Source: Nageia nagi (lineage: Eukaryota; Pinophyta). Taken from it: a stretch of DNA of 64,000 nt. The notes beneath the pieces are model-generated. The model was not told the DNA's origin, ran no database searches, and saw only the letters and a program-made list of their open reading frames with translations. This document shows positions 37,480 through 50,269 of the stretch, in pieces. Where the stretch lies: the NCBI GenBank assembly GCA_050084985.1, contig JBITNC010000001.1:178932001-178996000 (forward strand), given 5' to 3'. Position 1 is the first letter of the stretch. The number at the start of each line of letters is the position of its first letter. The position numbers were made by a program, and so were the translations under genes.

Positions 37480-38400
37480 AAATGGTTTTGCATTGCATCC
37501 AATTCCTCCCATATAGCATTTCTTTCATAATATTGATCCCATTGGATCTTGCATTGCTCAATCTCATGATTTTGGGGCATTTTAGTATGAGTTTTCAATA
37601 GTCAAACTAGCTTGACTTCCATAAATAGTGGATCTCTCATTTATAATTTTCCCACATTTCACATGTGAGAAGGATTAGGAACATACTTTTTTAGTAATGA
37701 AACATGGAACACATTATGCAATTTATACAAGTTAGCAAGTAAGTTGAGATGTTAGGATGTAGGGTTGACTATTTGGATGACATCAAGATGACCTACAAAT
37801 CTAGATACCAAATTTCAATGGAGCTTTTCCTAGGTTTCAATCTAAGGAAGACCTTATCCCAACCTTGAAATTTCTATAGGTTCTTTTAAGATCTGCCAAA
37901 AATTTTCATCTATTTGAGGTCTTTTTCAAATTTTGTTAGATTATTTTTAAATATGATTCCATAACATGTAATAGTCCTATTTCTATGATGACCATGAAAT
38001 CCAAATTTTCCCAAGATAGAGGTGTCATACATATTCTACCATAAAATGCATCAAATGGGGCCATGCCTAATGAGACCTAGAAAGCATTGATATTGAAAAA
38101 TTCAACTATGTGCTAGTTTCCTTATGCAAGGTCTAACAAAATATAGAGGTAAATTTAATATCCCTATTTGAGACTATAATCTTAGGGAAGCTATGAAGAT
38201 GAAACCTTTCCTTCACAAACTTATTAGAAATAGTTACCACATAATCCATGGTGTGTCCTAGAATGAAATGATAAACCTTAGTTTGTCTATCAACTATAAA
38301 GAAAATAGAATCATGATGGTACTTCATCCTAGGGAGGCCAACTATAAAATCTATATTCATGGACTACCATTTCTGAGTGGGTCTCTATAAAGGATGCAGA
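37480..38400 (-). pseudogene. chromovirus integrase with chromodomain-like tail (decayed)
   Basis: The minus strand holds MNIDFIVGLPRMKYHHDSIF (integrase core start, first catalytic Asp), then VSNRDIKFTSIF with the second Asp. Further left come the C-terminal VSRFVGHL and HNVFHVSLLKKYV. A chromodomain-like end, HEIEQCKIQWDQ then AIWEELDAM, lies at about 37480-37540 and matches the V-x-W-x-x-x-x-x-x-A-T-W-E pattern. Group: Ty3/Gypsy chromovirus. Many stops. Confidence 0.7.
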
Positions 38401-39672
38401 TGCCTAATGAGGTTTTTATGTACATATTAGACCTTTTGACATGTTAAACACTTGGTCACATAGTCCAATATATCCCTTTTTATCCCTGTTCAATAGAACT
38501 ACTTTTTGATTTTTTCACACATCTTGTTGATCCCTAGATGTGTAGAGTATGGGGTCATGTGATTTTCAAACAAAATCTAGTTTATGATGTTTCCTTCCAA
38601 GGGTACAATTATTTTATATTTAAAATAAAGGAGTCCAACTTCCTTAACTGTAAATCCTTATTATAAACCCTATCTAATTCATTCCTTTTGGTTAGTACAA
38701 AATTTATCATTATTCTAGTACTAAAGGAGTTTTTCTTTCATGTCTATATTATAACTAGATATTGCTGAAAGAGTATTCCTCTTTGAAATAAGAGAATCAA
38801 CCATATTATTTACTTACCTTTGATATATTCTATTTAAAGATCATATTCCACTAGAAACACCATCCATATGCATTGCCTAGAGTTCAAGGTGGGCTTAGTA
38901 AATAGGTATTTTAGTCCTTGATGATTTTATCTTACCATAATTGGTCTACCCAAAAGGTAGTTAGGCATGAACTATGGATGCTAGCTCCATATCATGAGTG
39001 GCATAGTTCCGTTTGTGGTCTTTCAACTTATGAGATTAATAGGCCATTACCAATCCTTCCTACATCAAGATACCTCCTAGGCTTTCTCCACATGCATTAT
39101 GATTGGTTTATGGTTAACCTTTATTTAAAAATGTTGAAATCATTCTCACATATCTCATTCCAGTTACATATGTTAATTTTTATTTGTAGTTGAGTAATAG
39201 GATATTCTATTTTAGAGAAATCATTGATAAATTTCTTGTAATAACAATTCAATTCCATGAAAATCCTTATCTTACACACATTTTTTGGGGTTGACCATTC
39301 CATAAAAGCCTTTATTTTCTTGGGGTCTATTGCTAATCCATATATTGAAATGATGTGCTCAAACTAGTGGAATGTAGGTGAAAAGAATTCACATTTAGAT
39401 AGCTTACTATATGGGTAATTTTATTTAAGAATATGCAAGGTTAGACTTAAATGTCTATCATGATCCTCAACATTCTTGGAGTAACTCAAGATATCATTAA
39501 GAAAAACTAGTACAAATTGCTCCAAATATTTGCTAAATATATTATTCATTAAACTCATGAAGGCAATACATGAATTTGTAAGGCCAAAAGGGAGAATAGT
39601 AAAATTGTAATGACTATAGTTATTCTTAAATGTAATTTTGTGAATGCCATTCTTTTTTATTCTTAGATGATG
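38401..39672 (-). pseudogene. chromovirus RT (C-terminal part) and RNase H (decayed)
   Basis: From the right: HHLRIKKNGIHKITFKNN, FTILPFGLTN, FLNDILSY, DPKKIKAFMEWSTP, CYYKKFINDFSKI, then RNase H pieces (FTKPTLNSRQ, VEYDL, IEYIKG). The catalytic box reads L-N-D-D's place as L-N-D, so the first Asp of the usual V-D-D has become Asn (39493-39501). The frame begins abruptly at 39672 in the middle of the block that normally reads DLRSGYHQLRI. A probable continuation lies at 41086-41130. Confidence 0.75.
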
Positions 39673-41080
39673 TGTAATGACCTACCCAAAGATAGTTCTT
39701 AAGATATGAATATCATCAAGAATGCGAATGTGATTGAGATTTAATTATGTTGTGAGATGAGTAATTTTGAGTAGAGATATGCATTCATTATGTCAATTTG
39801 ATGCTAGATTTGAGATTTTATAATATAGGTTACATGTTGAATTAAGATGGAGAGTCAGTTTAAAGATCCAAGGGACCAAGGGTGAGTTTATTACAAGAAT
39901 GGATTGGTAAAATTGAGGAAATGATTGGCATTGATTCACTGACAAGCCCTAATGACCTTCATAGATCATATAGATACATACCACAATTATTGCATATAAT
40001 ACTCAATTTTGATGTTGTATGTATGTGTCTGCACTTACAAATTTACCTTATAGGATAAAAGGATCATCGTAGTTAAAAATATGAGTTCAAAATCTGATGT
40101 GCATTTTTGAAATTTATTGACTATCTTTGAATGGGGAAAGGAATATTCCATTCAATCAAATTTAAATTTTTACTTAAGCATTTTAGTAAAAATTGGGTGA
40201 AATTAAAAAATATAGTTAAATGGATTATTTTTCAAGATGTGGGGGTTACAAGGGTATTTTGGGATTTTGTGAAAATAATGGAGAAGAGATCCCCACACAA
40301 ACTATTTCCTTGTAATAGGTACATAAAATAATTGAGGATATTTTGTAACCTAATATAAAGGGTCTAAAACATTTTGAATCACACCATACTTGCCAACAAA
40401 ATTATTTGAAACCTAACATGCAAAAAATAAAATACCTACACCATCCAAACAAAAATTGTTGAGATGGAAGACTAAATATATTTTGGAAATATTATAATAA
40501 CTTCTAGCTATAAATAAAGGGAGAGTCCTTAGAAAAAGGGCACCTTATCATTATCTCTATTCTCTCAATATTTTTTTCTAGAGTCCAATGGAGAAGGAAA
40601 TCTTCTCTTCTTAAGCTAGGTTCTCTTCCTTTTATTTTAGATATTAATGCTAAAATGCCTAGCTAGGTTTTGGATTTTATGATTGAAGGAGTTATGCTTG
40701 ACTTTTTTTAAGGGTTGTTCTAATATTTGAGTTTTTTAGCCTTACTTTACATTTATCTTGATAAATCATATTATTAACAATTATTTATTATCATTGCATA
40801 TGAAGGGATGTATATTTCTATCATTTTAGTTGCTTAAGCTACAAATGATTAGCCAAAAGCTTTAAGATTTATTTATAAGTTTTGATGTATTAAAGAATAA
40901 GATAGGCTATTTTAAAGCTTTAGATTTTAGTCTCTAATAATTGAGTTGTACCTTTGAAATATAAAACATTTGCCTTTATTTCTTCTTCTTTGCATGTGAC
41001 AAGAATGTACACCTTATCTTTGGGTATTTGAAAGAGTAAAAAATCATTTATTTTAAGAGATATGTTTGTTGGTATAAAAG
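39673..41080. mobile_element. probable solo LTR inserted into the RT relic
   Basis: RT similarity stops exactly before TGTAATGACC at 39673, and the missing upstream RT piece reappears on the minus strand at 41086-41130. The bases TGATG (39668-39672) and TCATG (41081-41085) beside the two joins differ by one base, like an old target duplication. Inside is a TATA-like TATAAATA at 40509-40516 followed by a pyrimidine-rich stretch, as in an LTR promoter and leader. The right end lacks the usual CA, so the call is tentative. Confidence 0.45.
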
Positions 41081-41085
41081 TCATG

Positions 41086-41130
41086 AGTACCCACTTTTGA
41101 GATGATCCATTAGATAAAAGAAATCCTACT
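41086..41130 (-). pseudogene. RT fragment, continuation beyond the insertion
   Basis: The minus strand reads FYLMDHLKSGYS, which aligns with VFSKIDLRSGYH directly before the HHLRIKK that starts the relic at 39672. It is short, so it depends on the insertion model for support. Confidence 0.4.
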
Positions 41131-41149
41131 TAATATATCACTCACTATA

Positions 41150-44100
41150 TTTTATCCCTCCCTCCAACAAAATATGATTGGATAGAAAATATTGAAGGGT
41201 GAGTCTCGCTTAGATATGTGAATGACTATTCTCATTCTTACTCTAGTTCCTTGAATAGCTTTTCACTACACAATAAGAAGGAGGGCATAGTTCTTAAAAA
41301 AAGGGGTAGAATGAAATGATTCATTGAAATATATGAAGCTCAATATCTTGGGAAGTTGTTTCTCTCTTCCATAATAGAATCATAGCATCATTTAAACCCA
41401 AATTCTAGCTAAAGAGATTGCCTAGATTTAGTGAGCCTTCAAGTACACTCCCTATCTTTATGATACTTGATAAACTTTTGGAAACTAAATGTTACTTTTG
41501 CATGAAGGTAGTATGATACTCACCTCAGTAGGAGGATTGTTGACTATCCCTTATTGGGTTTTGGCTAAGTTATGGAGGGTATAAAAATTCCCAATTGATG
41601 TTACATGTGACCTCCACTACCTTAGTCATTATGTGGCCTCCTCCTCTATGATTCCAAAATGCATAGCATAGGCATAAAGGTATTTGGGGAAAAAAATTTG
41701 ATTATTTTTGAGAGGGACAAAGGATTGCATCCACAGTGATGTATATATGCCCAAAATAGAGGGACTTCCAAATTGATGTTAATCCAAATCCTCTAGTGTA
41801 GAGCTAAGGTATTTTGTTTCTCTGCAAGTTAGGTTACAACATTAAAATTTTAGATAAATATAACATAGATCTTAGTTTGTGTGTCATACAACATATTCCA
41901 TAGCCATAATCAATTATTTTCTTCTAAAAACATGAGTTCAACATAAGTATCATAGGATGTGCTAGATCTGATTTGAACTGATGGACTAATGCCTAATAAA
42001 ATAAAAGGGAAATATAGATGGTTATGGAGATATAGATTTAATGATAGCATGAATTATAATTTGAAATTAATAAATAATGAAGATAAAATAGTTAGGAGGA
42101 ATTGATAAATATATTTTTAGTAAGTGTTTGTATTTTCAAAACTCACTCTTTACTCTTTTACAAGGAAAGGAAAGAAACATTTAATGAAGGGACATGCATG
42201 TTTAATAATACAATAGGTTCATACTATCTATTAATTGGTATAGTATTAATGATTATAGAATGCTATCAAAAGGAATAAATAATTATGATTACCCTAAGAC
42301 CAAGGAAATAAGTTCATTCCAAAGGGAACATAAAACCTCTCAAGGTCCATAAAATGGGGTAATTAGTTGTTTAAAATAACTATGATGCAAATAGAATAAG
42401 ATGCATTTTGGTCAAAGGTTATCTTGATCCTCAATACCTGAAAACCTTTCTTAGTACCCAATCCAATAAAAATTAGATCCTTGAAGGAACATGAAGAATG
42501 AATATGGAAAGGGGCTACTTCCAAAGGAAAAAGCTTAAATGGAGTTTATGAAGTACTTCTATAATCATAAGAAGTAAACTCCCTACATTGTGTGTAAGGG
42601 AAACATATATGCAATCAATTAATTTATACCCTATGATGTATAAATTAGGGATTATATTATATTTTGATTAGTTATGACCTTCATGTGTTAAGATAAGGAT
42701 CATGATGAAGTTATCAATTACATTAATTTTGTAAGATAGCCTATAGTTTCTATGAGGACCATTGGAAATAAATTGAGGAATATATATTAATGTGATTCAC
42801 TCCATGAAATGTACTTATAAGTGTTTAAGTTATATTTGGTAAAATTTAATCCAAAAAATGTTCTTTACTTTATAAGAATAAACCTCTATCTAATGTATGG
42901 GTGCAACTATGTATTAATTTAAGGGGGACAATTCTATTTTCCCTATAGTAAGATTGTAATGTATAACCATATTAAGTATACAACATCATAGGAAAGGATT
43001 CCTAATATTAAGAGAATTATTCCACATTTCAATTCCATAGATAAGTATGAATTAATATCAAAATTTATGAAATTAAACTATTCTTAGACACTTGTAAATA
43101 GATCTAAAGAGATAATCTAATGCCTTTAGATAAAACTAGCAACGTTAGAAATAATCTATATAGAAATGGTGATCATTAACACATAGTAAGTGATAAATAT
43201 ATTAAGTTGAAAAGGAAAAATATATGGTATGAAAAAAATTAAATTTACCTCAAACCTAATATTAGGAACAAAGGATTCATAATACTAAGTAGAAATGAAC
43301 AAAGGCTCCATGTCAAAAAGAATCCTTTTATGCTTAGGGATGAAACTCTATACAAAATGAGGTTTAGAGATAATATTTATAGATGACCTAAATTAAATGA
43401 TAAAATTTAGAGGAATTACATAGATATCATTCTTATCATTGAATTGACTTTCAAGGATGGAACTTATGGGTTGTCTCAACAATGAGGACAACTACATATC
43501 ATAGTCAAACTCTTATTACAAAAACTTACTAAACAACAAGAAGAAAATGAATTATTGCTTAAGTATGGACCACTCTACTCTACACTTACTTCTTATAAGT
43601 AGTTGACTTCAACATTAACTCAAGGCTTGTTATTAGTTTCTAACATGTGAAGCTTTTGTAAAGTAGTACCTTATGCATCGCATCATATTTATGAGATAAA
43701 TGTAGTACTTTTTATTATTCTTAGTGACTTCCTGAATAAGTTTGAAATGAATCTTTTTACATACACACTTAAAATTATTATTAGTTTATTTTAAATATGA
43801 AATTGATTTGTTTACCATGAATGTAGATTAAATCAACATCTTCATTCTTGTTACAAGCATGAAACCTAGAAAAATTAATAATTGATTTGGAATCAATTAT
43901 TTTTAAGATTGATAGGATAAGGGATGGTTTATTTTCTTATAACCTTGTTTAAAATTTATTAAACTATACAAACCAATTGAGTGTATTATTACAATACTCA
44001 TGGCTCCCTAAGATATAGGCATAGGGATTATAGACTCCATGGTGAGCCTAACTGATAGATATGGGTAGGCTTGTATCTCATACCCTTAACAAGATGTTAG

Positions 44101-44564
44101 ATGAGGGTAGCAATCGATAAAACTATAGTTACTAGGTGAGGGTAATTAGTAGTCATACTACTTGTAGTAGAAAATAGAAGTATGATGACTATTCGATAGG
44201 TGATGATGCTTACCCATTTCATTTAGAGATTACCTAGGATAATCCATCTACATCAATAAATTAGAGGGTTACATCAAAAATATGAATAACCTGGCCTTAA
44301 GTAGAAAACCACTATGCCATGACTAGAATGTTTGTTGCATAGTTCATGACCAGATATGGTGCGGTCACTCATGTTACATCTTCTAATGGGATTATTATTG
44401 AGAGGTGAACATCATAAGGATTATGATCAAGATTGATGGCTAATATGGATTTAGCCAATCTTGCCATATGAGTGTTGACTAGCTAATAACATTGATATGC
44501 TCATATGGATCACCTTGCCTATTCCTAGATCATTTGAGTGGTTAAACTAATAAAAAAATAGGTA
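41150..44564. other. AT-rich stretch, unassigned
   Basis: Possible traces of the N-terminal RT region on the minus strand near 41150-41230; beyond that I recognise no domain, repeat or RNA gene. Confidence 0.3.
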
Positions 44565-44569
44565 TAAAC
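44565..44569. repeat. target-site duplication TAAAC, left copy
   Basis: Matches 52323-52327 on the other side of the Tat-like element. Confidence 0.85.
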
Positions 44570-45357
44570 TCTTCACAAATAAAAGTGTATTCAAGAATGC
44601 AAATAACTAGAATATCTGCAGTCCCAAAAGATACATATATCTATTTGTAAATTCTAAGCTAATGGATAGAAATTTATAACAAGATAAGCTAATATAGAAG
44701 ATAACAAATTACTAGAATCAAAATGATATTACCAAACAAGATTGAATATATGTACTTAGCTCATGGAGTGTACCTAATATGGATGAGCAAAATATGCTGA
44801 CAAAGCCTCAACAATGAATGAAATTTACACCTAAATTCATTAAGCAAGATGATCCAAAAAGAGGGCTATGAGTAGTCTATTTCATGCTCAGAAGGAGCAT
44901 TAGCGATTTGATTTCATCTACAAGGAGCATCAATGGTCTTCATTAGATTGTAGTCCATTCCAAATTGATTCTATGCCTTCACATGAACTCTCAATTATCT
45001 CAATTCGATACTCAGATAAGCTTAGCATTATCAAGATGGTTGCATAAGGAAGTACACAAACCCAACCTTGAATGGCAATGTTAAGAGACACCTAAAGGAC
45101 TACCATCATCAAGACTAGATATGGGATCATGTATCTCCTTTATATGGAATTAAAATTAGATCCCTATTTATATAGATAATAATATGACCTACTCCTTAGG
45201 TCGATATGTACCTACATAAACAAAAATATAGTAAGTTGATGATATATATTGATCATATCCAAAACATCATAAATATTCTTGAACTAGACATATAAGTGTG
45301 GGAACATATTTCTTAATGTATTAAATTAAATGCATAAATTAATTTTATGCAGTAATA
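44570..45357 (-). repeat. 3' LTR (788 bp) of the Tat-like element
   Basis: Same length as 51535-52322. Differences visible along the first hundred bases are mostly C/T and G/A. Its outer end is TC where its partner has TG, and its inner end is TA where its partner has CA, both consistent with mutation. Confidence 0.88.
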
Positions 45358-45370
45358 GATGCCCCACTTT
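45358..45370 (-). promoter_or_regulatory. polypurine tract of the Tat-like element
   Basis: The minus strand reads AAAGTGGGGCATC directly inside the left LTR. Confidence 0.75.
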
Positions 45371-45759
45371 GGATGAGAAATTGAAAATCACTAGGTGCAT
45401 TGAGATTTTTCATTCTAAGTATAACCAAGATGTCATAGCAATCAAATATTGATAAGTATAAATAAGCATAATACCAACACTAATCAATCTATTTTGATAC
45501 TAAACTATGATAAATATATAAGTAAGATAAGCAATCATATTGACAAAAGGTATGAGTTTAAGAAAACCCCCTCATATGACATCCAACATATTGCCCCTAG
45601 TTGGTTCTGATATGCTCCATGAGTTTCAATGATAACCTGCAAAAGAAATAGTTCTAGGGTTCATATCCATCTACCAAGAGCTCACCAATGATAATTACCC
45701 ATATTTTTGACATATATTGATATATGGAGTGCAACCATATCATTTCATTGATGATTCTA

Positions 45760-46115
45760 TCCATTGATCTTATGGAAGTTGAACTTCCTACCAAGAGGCA
45801 TAATGATAAAGCTAGAAGTTGAAACTTTTCCAAGAGGTATATTACAATAAGGAGTGGATCTAGAACTATACCAAGAGGCATGATATTATGATATGAGAGT
45901 TGAAACTCTATGCTAAGAAGAAAGAAACTAGAATGATGATATGAGAGCTAAAACTTTGCATCAAGAGGCATGCAAATTTTATGATCTAGGAGCTCAAAAT
46001 CTGCACCAAGGGGTAGGAGAATAGGATGATGATATGAGAGCTAAAACTTTGCACTAATATACATGCAAATTTTATGATATGGGAACTAAAACTCTGCACC
46101 AAGGGGTATCTGATG
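45760..46115 (-). repeat. degenerate repeat array downstream of integrase
   Basis: A unit of roughly 50-60 bases with the cores GAGAGCTAAAACTTTGCA and CCAAGAGGCATGCAAATTTT recurs in imperfect form, for example at 45945 and 46037. It lies in the element's 3' non-coding region between integrase and LTR. Confidence 0.6.
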
Positions 46116-46308
46116 ACCTTTATTTTTGTTGTTTTTGGCTATACAATAGGACCATGGGTAGTGCTTTTTTGCCAAAATGAAGCATTAGTGCTCCTCTTAT
46201 GATACTGAAATGACCTTATATTTTTAGATGTTTATTCCATCTATTCCATGCTTATCCCTATGGTAACATTTTTATGAACATAGACACCTAGGATGACCCA
46301 TAGGTCAC

Positions 46309-47440
46309 CTATATGTGATACCTCTTTAAGTGCCTAGCATTGATGGGATTTTTGAGAACCTCCCCATCTAATGTAGACAATCTATATGTACCTCTACCAA
46401 AGACCTTTGTGATAATGTATGGTCCAACCCAATTTGGCTCAAACTTTCCTTTAAGTTCATATTTTGCTATAGTGTTACAAACATTCTCTTGGAGAACCAT
46501 ATCTCCAACCTCAAATGCTTTGGGCACCATTTTCTTTCCATAGGCTCTCTTTATTCTTTGCTAATATGTTTTGAGATGCTCTAGTGCATTAATTCTTTTC
46601 TTAGATAATGCCTCTAGTTGATTTAATCTTGCTTCCTATTATTGTGGTCCCTTCATGATATATTTGAGTGCAATTATCAAAGAAGGTATCTCAATTTCAA
46701 GTGGAATGACTACTTCATCACCATACATAAGAGAGTATGGAGTAGCACCTATTGCTATTCTTTTAATTAATCTATATGTGCATAAGGCATATGGTAATTG
46801 ATCATGCCAATCTCTACCATTCTTTTTAATAGTTTTTTCCAATATCTTCTTAATTTTTTTATTTGTTGCTTTAGCTTGCCCATTCCCTTGGGGGTAATAA
46901 CCTAAAGAAAATCTTCTTTCAACCTTCATCATTTTACAAAATTCTTTGATATCTTTTACTATGAAATTCACACCATTATCCATGATCAACTTTTGAGGTA
47001 TGCTAAATTTGCAAATGATATATTCCTTGATGAAATTGATAACATATTTTTATATAGCTATCTTCAAAAGAATTGCCTCAACCCATTTAGTGTAGTATTT
47101 GATGGCAACCAAGATAAATTTGTGCCCCTCACTAGATGGAGGATTGATAACACCCATGAAATCCAAAGCCCACATTGAGAAAGGCCATGGTGATGTGACA
47201 TAGTTCAACTCTTTAGTAGGTGCTAATTCTAAGTTTGCATGCTTTTGGCATTGCTCACACTTCTTGACATGTTCATAACAATCATGTTCCATGGTGAGCC
47301 ACTAATAACCCATCCTAATCAACTTGCCATAGATTGATCTTCCATTTAAATGACCTCCACATGCTCATCCATGAGCATGCTCTAATGCTATTTCAATCTC
47401 TTCATCATGAAGACATCTTAAAAGAATACCATTGAATAAT
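46309..47440 (-). pseudogene. integrase of the Tat-like element, catalytic Glu replaced
   Basis: From the right: a zinc-binding start (HDCYEHVKKCEQCQKHAN), the core ALDFMGVINPPSSEGHKFIL with the first Asp, then IMDNGVNFIVKDIKEF with the second Asp. The glutamate block reads GNGQAKATNKK where family members have GNGQAEATNK, so the DD35E glutamate is Lys, a single G-to-A change. The C-terminal segment 46309-46530 (FEVGDMVLQ, FEPNWVGPYII, LDGEVLKNPINARHLKRYHI) is intact. Pieces lie in different phases, but much of the sequence reads cleanly. Confidence 0.88.
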
Positions 47441-48760
47441 ATTTTATAAAGTATATCACCAATGATAACATACTTCATAGCAAGCCTTTTTATTCTAATT
47501 TGTTCTCTCTTATCAAGTGTAGCATTAATAAAGTTATCCTTCAAATATCTGAATATGTGTTGGTACTAAGGACTTACCTCATAACCAACCTTTTGAGCAA
47601 CAAATACCATTTTTAAGTCCCCCTTAGCAATTGATGGAGTTATCAAGTTCTTGATAGTGAAAGTAGTCTCCCTACTTTCTATCTCAATTGGCATGAGTGA
47701 ATCTGCACTTGCTATTGCATCAACCAACCTATTACTGTTCCTTGGAATATTTTCTAATTAATACTCTTCAAATCAAGCAAGGATTTTTTTAACAAGAACT
47801 TTATATGGAATAAGCTTTTCATCCTTAGTGTTATAAATATCATTGACTTGATTCACTATCAGTTGTGAATCTCCATAAATATGCAAATATGTAATACTGA
47901 TCTCTATAGTTGCTTTTAATCCTAATACAAGCACTTCATATTCTACCATATTGTTGGTGCATTCAAATGATAGTTTTTATGATATGGGAATGAAATCATT
48001 CTGAGGTGATATCAATGCTATTTCTATTCCTGAACCTTGCATACACTATGATCCATCAAAATACATTTTCTAGCATTTTGACACCTTTGAAACTGGAATG
48101 CTAGCATTCCTTTTCTCTTTTAAAGAAGGCCATGGGTGTCATCTTCTACACATTCTATGGTTTCTACCAAAGCACATTCATCCTAAAATTCTTCTCTGAG
48201 TTTTGTACTATCTTCTGTGGGAAATTCTACAACAAAATCTATGACTACCTACCCTTTAACTAATTTTGTTTCACAAATTTGAGGTCAAACTCTTGAAGTA
48301 GCATGATCCATTTTGCTAACCTTCCATTGAGGCATAGTTTTGACATCAAATATCTTAATGGGTCTACCTAAGTAAGTACATGTGTTGTGATATTGATCAT
48401 ATAATGCTTCAATCTCTTAGTAGCAAATACTATACATTGACATAACTTCTCAATGGGTGTGTACTTGGTTTCATATTCTTTCAATATTTTGCTAATAAAA
48501 TAGACTGCTCTCTCTTTACCATATTATTATTTCTTTGCTAATATTACCCTAAATGCATGTTTTGTAGCTAAGACATAGAGCCAAAGAGGTTCTCCATGCC
48601 TATATGGAGCTAATACTAGTGGATGTAGTAAATACACTTTTATTCTATCAAATGCTTCTTGACACTTAACATCCCATTTAAACTCAACTTCTTTTTTGAG
48701 TAAATGAGACATAGGAGCTATCTTATCTATTAATTGAAAAATAAATTTTCTTAAAACTTG
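47441..48760 (-). pseudogene. RNase H region (double) of the Tat-like element
   Basis: The piece 48527-48712 reads LLKKEVEFKWDVKCQEAFDR and LHPLVLAPYRHGEPLWLYV, the end of RT-connection and first RNase H. Further left, ECTNNMVEYEALVLGLKATI, YGDSQLIVNQVND and DEKLIPYKVL are the conserved motifs of the additional archaeal-type RNase H found in the Tat lineage. ALEHAHG then leads into integrase. Interrupted by a few stops. Confidence 0.82.
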
Positions 48761-48898
48761 AATCTTACCTTGAAGGCTTCTTAATTATTTAAGATTTGTA
48801 GGAGGAGACATTTTTGTGATGGCTTTAATTTTCTTTGGATCCACTTCAAATCCTCTCCTAGAGACAATATGCCCCAAGAGTTTTCCCACTTTTATGAA
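48761..48898 (-). pseudogene. RT remnant, C-terminal end only
   Basis: The minus strand reads VGKLLGHIVSRRGFEVDPKK, then the start of a conserved helix (SLQGKI). Directly upstream comes the protease-RT spacer, not the RT core. All catalytic RT blocks (YRxLN, DLxSGYHQI, FxDD) are absent, so several hundred bases have been deleted at about 48890-48900. Confidence 0.78.
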
Positions 48899-49228
48899 TT
48901 ATGGTGTCTCTTGAGAACTAATGTTGACTTCCTCTATCTCTTCATTCAACCAATTCATTTCTAATTCTGATGGTGTGGGAAATGGAAATTCTCCTAATGC
49001 TTTAATTTTATCCTCCATAGATTCACCAAAGCAAGCATGTATGCCTAGATAATGTTTGTAAGTCCTTTTTTCATGCCTAGCTAGATATTCAATTCTAGCA
49101 CCCATAGATTCTAAGAAAGTATCATGATTCTTAAATAAGTATATAGCATGTATTGCATCTTCATCATCTATTTCACATTCAATAACAAAGCAAAATTGAT
49201 CATCTCTTACCTGTTCATCTTCTTGCAT
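48899..49228 (-). CDS. acidic spacer segment of the Tat-like polyprotein, 109 codons open
   Basis: An open stretch of the polyprotein between protease and the RT deletion, beginning MQEDEQVRDDQFCFVIECEI and holding IHAIYLFKNHDTFLESMGAR. It is acidic and has no catalytic motif that I recognise. Its end runs into the RT remnant across the deletion joint. Likely only a linker domain, and not expressed alone. Confidence 0.5.
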   Translation of the reverse strand: MQEDEQVRDDQFCFVIECEIDDEDAIHAIYLFKNHDTFLESMGARIEYLARHEKRTYKHYLGIHACFGESMEDKIKALGEFPFPTPSELEMNWLNEEIEEVNISSQETP

Positions 49229-49559
49229 TAATAATGAATGACTAACCTGACCATTATGATCATCTCTATGATATGGAATAATCCAATATTTATTTTCCTT
49301 TATGATTTCTTCTAAATAGGACCATCAACAATCTTTATGGATTCCAAAGGAGTGCAGGTAGTCTTTTTCTTGAGCCTCCTACCATTCATCCAAATCTCTC
49401 TTTAGACTGATATTATTGACATCCGTGATAATGTATGAACCAAATTTGATATCTTTGACCTTGATTTTTAGTAATGCTTTTCTATAAACCTAATCATTCT
49501 TTTCTAGGATAGTCTCATCCTCCACATCATATGAAACAAATGTCTTAGGGAGAAGATAA

Positions 49560-49990
49560 TTGCATTGCTTGGCTATCTACTCATCTACTTCTACCTTGTA
49601 AACATTTCCTTTAGCACAAAAGTTGAAATATCTATGCAAAGTGAATGCTACTCCTTTCATATCATCTATACAAGGTCTTCCAAGAATAAAATTAAAATAA
49701 TGTTTTCCATTTGTAATGTAGAATAGGGTCTGAAGCACCTTATTTCCCATTTTGATTAGAAGTGTGATGATTCTTGCACATTTTTTTTGAACACCATCAA
49801 ACCCCTTAACTTTCATAGTAGTCTCTTCTCTTAGAGGTAACAAATCTAGATCAAACTATGAAAGTAAGTGAGTGGTGGTAATATTCAAAGCTACCCCACC
49901 ATCTATCAATTATCTTTTAACTGTATTACCAAAGATATTCACTTTAATAAATAATGGTGGATGTAACTGGGTCAAATTCTTACTAGGTCT
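49560..49990 (-). pseudogene. aspartic protease of the Tat-like element (decayed)
   Basis: The frame 49577-49843 contains FNFILGRPCIDDMKGVAFTL, the second conserved protease strand of Tat elements (N-x-I-L-G-R-P-W-L). The active-site D-G triad should lie just upstream, near 49880-49930, in a stretch with stops. Confidence 0.7.
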
Positions 49991-50269
49991 TTCACTAGGG
50001 TGAAAAGTAATAACATCCCCTTTACTCCATATTTTTGCCTTTTTCACAAAAGTAGTGATTGAGATGTTCTTTTTTATCTAAATATTCTTGAAAATCTAAT
50101 TCATCATTTCTCTATGAGGTTTTGAAATTTGAAGTAATTCAAACAAACTAACCTTTGCTTGTGTGTTCTTGAATTTCTCAATGAGGTCAAAACTTCTTGG
50201 ATCTTTAGGAAGATCTTTTTCTCATTTGATAGGATTTGTTACTACTCTTGATCTTCCTCTTATAAGTGC

